Positions 58,956 to 64,000 of a DNA stretch of 64,000 bases are shown in pieces; positions within the stretch are counted from its first letter, which is position 1; each line of letters begins with the position of its first letter. The translations under genes were made by a program, and so were the position numbers. The DNA lies in NCBI GenBank assembly GCA_003255025.1, contig QANY01009435.1:310001-374000 (forward strand). The letters are read 5' to 3'. Below the pieces are notes generated by a model. It was not told the origin of the DNA. It ran no database searches and saw only the letters and a list, made by a program, of their open reading frames with translations. Source of the stretch: Datisca glomerata. Taxonomy: Eukaryota; Streptophyta; Magnoliopsida; Cucurbitales; Datiscaceae.

Positions 58956-59627
58956 TAGGGATGACAATCGGGCCGGTCTGGTCCAGCCGGTTCATGGGTC
59001 GGATTGGCTTTCCAGGCAATTCACAGGCCTATTCCGGGACCGGGTCGATGGAATTTTAGGGCGGTCCCGCATAACCGGACCGTCCGACTTCCCCTCCATT
59101 TAATGTGATTTAATTCTAAAAAATGTAGATGAGAAGAGTTGAACATTGGTGGGGAATATATGAATTGTAAAGATTACCACTAAGTTATATGAAAGTCATG
59201 TTATTTTTTATAATTATTTTATTTTATTACTTTAAAATCTCAATTGTATAATATATGAAGTTTCGATAAAATGTGTTAAAAGACAATAAAAATATATTTT
59301 AAACTATATTTTTAATAAATGATGTATTGGTCAATTGGTAAAGACTGATTTATAAGGGATATGTCAATGGTTCAAACTTCACTACATGCACAATTGTTCA
59401 ATTTGTTAGACAAAAGAGTTGATTCACGGGTCGGGCCTGGCCAGGCTTAGCATCCAGGCTGGGTCGGACCAGGCCATAGCCTTATAGACAAGGCCCATGA
59501 TGGCCCGAACCTAGCCTGTGGGCCTTAACCGGTCTGGTACTGTTCGATACCAGGCCGGGCTGGTCCGAACTATAACGGGCCGGTTCTGCTGGTTTCACGG
59601 GCCGAACCGACCCATTTGCCACCTCTA
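58956..59627. mobile_element. Non-autonomous hAT-type element, 672 bp
   Basis: Ends TAGGGATGACAATCGGGCCG and, reverse-complemented, TAGAGGTGGCAAATGGGTCG. It is flanked by ATAGTAGA (58948-58955) and ATCGTAGA (59628-59635), an 8-bp target duplication with one change. Both subterminal regions are rich in GGGCC/GGCCC, while the middle is AT-rich. There is no transposase. Confidence 0.8.
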
Positions 59628-60671
59628 ATCGTAGATGATGAGTAAACAATTGAATTTCTGCAATTAAATTTCTTTTAATGCTCTATAAAGTATAAGAAGA
59701 ATATTAGATGTCGAGTTAGAGTGAATTTGAAAATAGAGTTAGGCGATAAGTTTAATAGGAGAGAGATCCTTACACAAAAGGTTTTTTTGCTAAAATGGAC
59801 CTTAAACAAATCATTTTGCAGAAATGAACCCTATCACTAATTTTTGCTTACCTTGGCTCTAGGTCCACTTTTCCTTCACTTTTTCACTTTTTTCCACATT
59901 CCCTTCTTAGAAGTTGTCCAATCAAATGTCATGGTCTACTCATTTTACACTCAAAATCTCCCTACCCATTCCATTTCTACTTCTTCATTTTTCATTTTTT
60001 TCTACTTCTACTTTGTTTTCTTCTTCGTTTACTTCTTTGTCTTCTTCTTCATATTATTACTTCTTCTTGCAACAGTAAATGATTATTTGTCTTGGAATAG
60101 GTATAAGTTTTGTTTTCTTCTTTTTGATAATATTTATTTGTCTTCTTCTTTCTTTCATGGGTTTTTCATTTTCATGGGTGTTCTGGGAATATTTATTAGC
60201 TTTCTTATTTCTAGAATGTTGTTTAAAGTTCATTTATTGTACAAGATCACTACAAGATGATGATGTAGTGTTACACGAGGTCTACACGAGCCTCGTGTAG
60301 ACTACACTCAGGGTACACGAGCCCCGTGTAGACCTTGTGTACCATACACGATCATCGTGTAGTGCACCAGGAACTTCGTCAATAGTTCACGAACATCGTG
60401 TAGCATCTATTACACCACACGAGTACTACACGATCATTGTGTATTCCTCGTGTAGGACTTATTATAGTACAAATGGTCTACACGATGACTACATAATACT
60501 CGTGAAAGCCTCGAGTAGGCTTATTACAGTATAAGTGGTCTACACGATGCTCGTGAAGGCCTCATGTACACTATACGATGGCTACATGATCATCGTGTAA
60601 TATTCCATTTCATTATGTATTCTTCTTGTACTAACTTACTTCATTGATGTATATACAGATATGTCTGAAGT
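59628..60671. other. Left flank of the MULE, TC-rich
   Basis: AAAATGGACCTTAAACAAAT near 59793 may be part of a MULE terminal repeat. The open frames at 59844-60300 are translations of a T/C-rich tract and are not credible genes. Confidence 0.5.
60250..60600. repeat. Palindromic ACACGA/TCGTGT array 1
   Basis: I count 8 exact ACACGA and 5 exact TCGTGT in 350 bp, often as CTACACGAG-CCTCGTGTAG palindromes. Confidence 0.9.
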
Positions 60672-61560
60672 TTGAATTTTTATAATCCATGATGGAGATT
60701 GGGTGAAAACTAGTACAACATGGTATTTTAGTGGAGAGAAGACCAAATTATTGGAGATATCTACTAACTTCACTTATCACGAGCTATTGGGTATATTGGC
60801 ATGAAGAACTTCAAATAGACCCTTCAAAGTATGATATATCCATCAAATTTCTTTATAGAAGTCATGTCTCCTGCCCTTCTACTGAAATTTTAAAGAATAG
60901 TGATTTACAGTTCTTTGCTAAGGAGAATGAATCAGAATCACTTAGAAGCCCACTATTTATAAGTACCAAGCCAAAAGAATTTCCATCTCAAAACTTAGTT
61001 CCTCAAATTACAATGTCACAACAACCTCGTGTTCCTGACACTAGAGGGTTTTATAAAAGTAAGGTTCCTGAAACACAAATGTTACGACAACCTCTACATG
61101 AAAGCATTCATCACTTTGAGAGTGTTGATCATTTTGAAAGGAACTATCATGATGATGATGTTTTCGGTCATAACGATTGTGATGCTTTCGAGGATGAGGA
61201 TGTTGATGGAGATGATGATGATGATTTTGATCAGGAGGCGTATGATGATGCAATCCGTGGAGATGACCATGATGAAACCATCAGTGGAGACAACCATACA
61301 ACAATTCCAGACTTGAATACTACTCTTGAACCCGACACCACTTGTCCATTGCCATCATAACCTTAGTTGAATGAACAAAGTCATGGGTCTAGTGAGCAAC
61401 GGGCTGATTTGAATCAGCTTGTATCAGACACAATAAATATGGATGATTTGTACAGTGATAAAGCCAAGCTGCTTAAGGTTGCTCATATGATGGTCATCCA
61501 GAATTAGTTCGAGGGTCTCCTGAAGACAACTATATGATGTTTCCAGCATATTATCACATG
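60672..61560 (+). pseudogene. MuDR N-terminal region with acidic domain
   Basis: The open frame 60731-61360 (209 codons) reads His-Glu-Glu-Leu-Gln-Ile-Asp and then Tyr-Asp-Ile-Ser-Ile-Lys, the conserved N-terminal block of plant MULE transposases. A long Asp/Glu-rich stretch follows (about 61140-61300). The true beginning of the protein lies in another frame upstream (about 60690-60780), so a frameshift is present. After 61360 the sequence continues decayed to about 61560. Confidence 0.7.
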
Positions 61561-61585
61561 TTAGAATAAAAAAAATTCGGGTACT

Positions 61586-61854
61586 TATTTTTTATTTTGC
61601 CATTAAAATGTCTACAAGAGTACTACACGAGCCTCGTGTATTCATCGTGTATACTACACGATGAGTACATTGACCAGTGTAGTCTTCACGAATGATACAT
61701 TAACCTCGTGTAGTCATCCTTTACACTATTTTTCCATCATAATGTCTACACGATGATTACATGAGGTCCGTGTACCCATCGTGTAGTATACACGATGCGT
61801 ACACGAGGCCCGTGCAGTACTCTTGTAGACATTTTAATGGAAAAATAAAAAATA
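61586..61854. repeat. 269-bp stem-loop: 38-bp inverted repeat around part of array 2
   Basis: 61586-61623 and 61817-61854 are reverse complements with one mismatch (core CCATTAAAATGTCTACAAGA). The enclosed DNA is filled with ACACGA/TCGTGT palindromes. Confidence 0.9.
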
Positions 61855-62010
61855 TCATGTAGGCATCGTCTAGTATACATGATGCCTACACTGACCTCGT
61901 ATAGGAATCTTGTAGTCTATACGATGGTTACACGGACCTCGTGTAGTCATCGTGTTGTCTACACGATTGTTACATAGATCTCGTGTACGCATCTCGCACA
62001 CTACGTATTC
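61612..62010. repeat. Palindromic ACACGA/TCGTGT array 2
   Basis: 6 exact ACACGA and 7 exact TCGTGT by my count. It lies between the N-terminal region and the core of the transposase gene. Confidence 0.9.
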
Positions 62011-62159
62011 TGTCGATTAATATAACAATATTAAATATTTTTCAGGGACAACAACACACATAGAGACTGATGAGTAGGATCATTTTAAATATTTTTTCAT
62101 GGCTCTTGGACCTTGTGTTCGTGGATTAACCCTTTGTTCGTGGATTTTTCAGCTGTATA

Positions 62160-63295
62160 CGGCCTTTCATTACTGTTGACGCAATCGCCTTAAAATTCAA
62201 ATATAAATGGGTATTATTTGTTGCAACAGCAAAGGATGGGAACAACCAAGTATATCCCATTCCATTTGGAATTGCAGATTTAAAAAATAATGATTCATGG
62301 GAATGGTTCTTCCGTAAACTTCACGATGTAATCGGTGATCCGGAAGATTTGGTGTTTATATCCGACAGGCCGAAATGCATACAAGTATACTAAATTTTGT
62401 ATAGGTTGTCTTTCCCAGTGCGCATCATGGAGCTTGCATCTTTCATATGAGCCAAAATATCAAATCGATTTACAAAAATGAAGATGCGGTCGCATTTTTT
62501 TAAGGCAGTAAATGTATACTGTCAATCAGAGTTTGATTGGCTGATGACTCATATTACAAATATATTTCTAGATATCTCCCAATACGTATATGTAGGGGGA
62601 GTTGAGAGGTTGGAACGTTCCCATTTTGATGGAATGCGATACAATATAATGACTACAAACATCGCAGAAAGTTTGAATAGGGTATTGGAGGATGCTAGAA
62701 AACTTCTCATTACATACCTTATAGAACATATCCGTGACATGTTACAATGGTGGTTCTATGAATGATGGATGACTGTCTGTCAAATGACCTCGCAGATGAT
62801 AGATTGGGTTGAGACTAAGCATAATAAGAAGAATCTTGCATCACGTACACTATCATTGTTTCCTTCCGACATCCACGAGTTTCGTGTTGTAGGGGGGTGG
62901 GCAAGCAGTGGTCAACTTGCATCTTAAGAGTTGTATGCGCAGAGAATTTGATCTTGATCAAATTCCATGCATGCATGCGTTGGCTGCTTGTTGGCTGCAT
63001 GTTGGCATGGTTATATTTCCACATATAGTATGTTTTCGAGGTTTAAAAAAATGAGGTTCTAATTGCTGCGTATGCGGAAACAATACATACTCTCGGGGAT
63101 CAGGCAGATCGGGTCATCCGCCAAGAGTTTCATGAAAGGTGGTATTACCACCTATAACGAGGCGGCAACGTGGCAGACCTAGGGCAGAGAGAATTCCATC
63201 TAGAGGTGAGGAAGTAGTGAAAAGGAAGTGTAAACGTTGTAAGAAAATTGGTCACAACCGACAAACTTGCAGAAATCCAATTCCTCTATCGTAAT
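62160..63295 (+). pseudogene. MULE transposase core, SWIM finger and zinc knuckle remnants
   Basis: Val-Asp-Ala (about 62176) marks the first DDE position. Ala-Lys-Asp-Gly-Asn-Asn-Gln-Val follows, then Ile-Ser-Asp-Arg (about 62360), probably the second Asp. The frame 62478-62765 carries the third-region signature Tyr-Asn-Ile-Met-Thr-Thr-Asn-Ile-Ala-Glu-Ser-Leu-Asn. A SWIM finger can be read near 62930-62990 (Cys-Met-Arg-Arg-Glu-Phe ... Pro-Cys-Met-His-Ala); its first Cys-x-Cys is partly lost. A C-x2-C-x4-H-x4-C knuckle ends the protein at about 63234-63275. Stops and frameshifts abolish it. Confidence 0.8.
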
Positions 63296-63406
63296 GAGAT
63301 GATCAAGCCACATAAATATTAATAATGACCTTGTAGACTTAAAATAAATATTAATATAGAAATATACTCGTATTTGTTATTTAATAATGTCATAAAGTTT
63401 AATAAT

Positions 63407-63602
63407 GCCCATGAAGTCATCGTGTAGTCTACACTAAGCCTACACGATGCCCGTGAAGTCATCATGTAGTTTACACTAAGTAGATGCTCGTGCAGTCATC
63501 GTGAGGCTACATAAAGCCCTCGTGTACACTAAATGATGACTACACGATGCCCGTGAAATTATTTTGTAGTCTACACGATCCTACACGATGCACGTGAAGT
63601 CG
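63407..63602. repeat. Palindromic ACACGA/TCGTGT array 3
   Basis: 4 exact ACACGA and 2 exact TCGTGT by my count, after the transposase end. Confidence 0.85.
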
Positions 63603-64000
63603 TCCTTCTCTCCCACCATCTCCTATTCTTCTTTCTCTACCATATGTTCTCCTTTTTCATCATTCTCTCCTTTTTCATTTTTTTTCTTCCTTATCAATCT
63701 CTGTCTCCTCCCCGTCAGATCGAGGATATAATGAGTAATCATCTGGCCTCGATGTTACCAAATGATCCATCAAAATTTTGGTTTAGGAAATTGTAAAAGA
63801 AATGTTTGATTGCATGGACAAAATCCTTGGCACCTTGGCCGAAACCTGATTACCATACAAACTACCCACCAAGTGGATAGTTTCAAATACACATGCCTAT
63901 TTTAACAAAAGAGAGTACTTAAATATTCACTATATAAAATTAAATAAATTGTACCTGGAATACAAATGGATATCCATTGAGTGAATACCCATGAACAACA
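63603..64000. other. Right edge, TC-rich then unassigned
   Basis: A TC-rich tract runs at 63603-63720. The rest shows no gene or repeat that I recognise. Confidence 0.5.

Larger units (their letters stand above)
59780..63640 (+). mobile_element. Mutator-like (MuDR) transposon, decayed, right end not located
   Basis: Contains an N-terminal MuDR region (60672-61560), a transposase core (62160-62765), a SWIM-type zinc finger (about 62925-63005) and a C-terminal zinc knuckle (about 63220-63275), all on the + strand but in different frames. Palindromic-motif arrays occur at 60250-60600, 61612-62010 and 63407-63602. Limits are approximate. Confidence 0.75.

Noticed and set aside
59844..60300. 138- and 73-codon hydrophobic ORFs, membrane-protein-like
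   Set aside because: Phe/Leu/Ser-rich translation of a T/C-rich tract; both overlapping frames look alike in composition, a sign of low-complexity DNA.
61041..61297. Histidine- and isoleucine-rich minus-strand ORFs
   Set aside because: Complement of the GATGAT-type acidic repeat in the MuDR N-terminal region.
60250..62010. Repeat arrays resembling a CRISPR array
   Set aside because: Units are irregular in length and palindromic without constant spacers, and the setting is a plant MULE. They are transposon-associated motifs.
58550..64000. A third UGT gene
   Set aside because: Only the 3' flank block is present; no coding motif such as the PSPG box appears to its right.

Overview
The window is nuclear DNA of a flowering plant, probably a eudicot. 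It has multi-exon genes with GT-AG introns, plant-specific proteins, AT-rich spacers and many layers of decayed plant transposons. The species cannot be told from the sequence. Three conserved genes and one intact single-exon glycosyltransferase can be read in full; most of the rest is repeats.

Layout. 1-6440: a badly decayed endogenous pararetrovirus (Caulimoviridae) on the + strand. It covers more than one genome length, because the end of one copy, the promoter/poly(A)/primer-site region and the start of the next copy follow each other. 7320-12719 (-): FUT13-type alpha-1,4-fucosyltransferase, three exons, 403 aa. Its 3.7-kb first intron holds a MITE, a segment also present near 23 kb, and a collapsed Ty3/gypsy element with a clean 5-bp target duplication. 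12912-17748: a Ty1/copia element with two LTRs, only 193 bp upstream of the FUT13 start codon. 17749-24120: AT-rich spacer with repeat pieces. 24121-26001: a large inverted repeat with arms of about 600 bp, directly upstream of 26122-28677 (+), the cadmium-induced AS8-like gene (3 exons, 176 aa). 30245-42529 (+): EDR2 (PH-START-DUF1336), 22 exons, 726 aa. AS8 and EDR2 are also close neighbours in Arabidopsis, so this pair looks like conserved microsynteny.

43560-58770 is a UDP-glycosyltransferase duplication cluster on the - strand. It has a dead copy (43923-46338), an intact 470-aa copy (48951-50363) and, far to the right, only a 3'-flank remnant. The dead copy is split inside its sugar-donor box by a Mutator-like element that carries an open 155-codon gene fragment (a likely Pack-MULE; the cargo resembles the N-terminal part of a plastid sigma factor). 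Copia and gypsy fragments fill the gaps. A copia 3' LTR starting at 52130 contains a CACTA transposon (53008-55523). The last ~500 bp of that CACTA plus ~90 bp of flanking LTR has been multiplied into four tandem ~600-bp units (55017-57427), apparently a satellite being born.

58956-59627 is a non-autonomous hAT element with an 8-bp target duplication (7/8 conserved). From about 59780 to the end lies a decayed MuDR-type transposon with transposase, SWIM and zinc-knuckle remnants. It carries three arrays of a short palindromic motif (ACACGA/TCGTGT), one of them bounded by a 38-bp inverted repeat.

All exon boundaries were placed by eye from splice signals, reading frame and remembered family sequences. 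No database search or alignment program was used.
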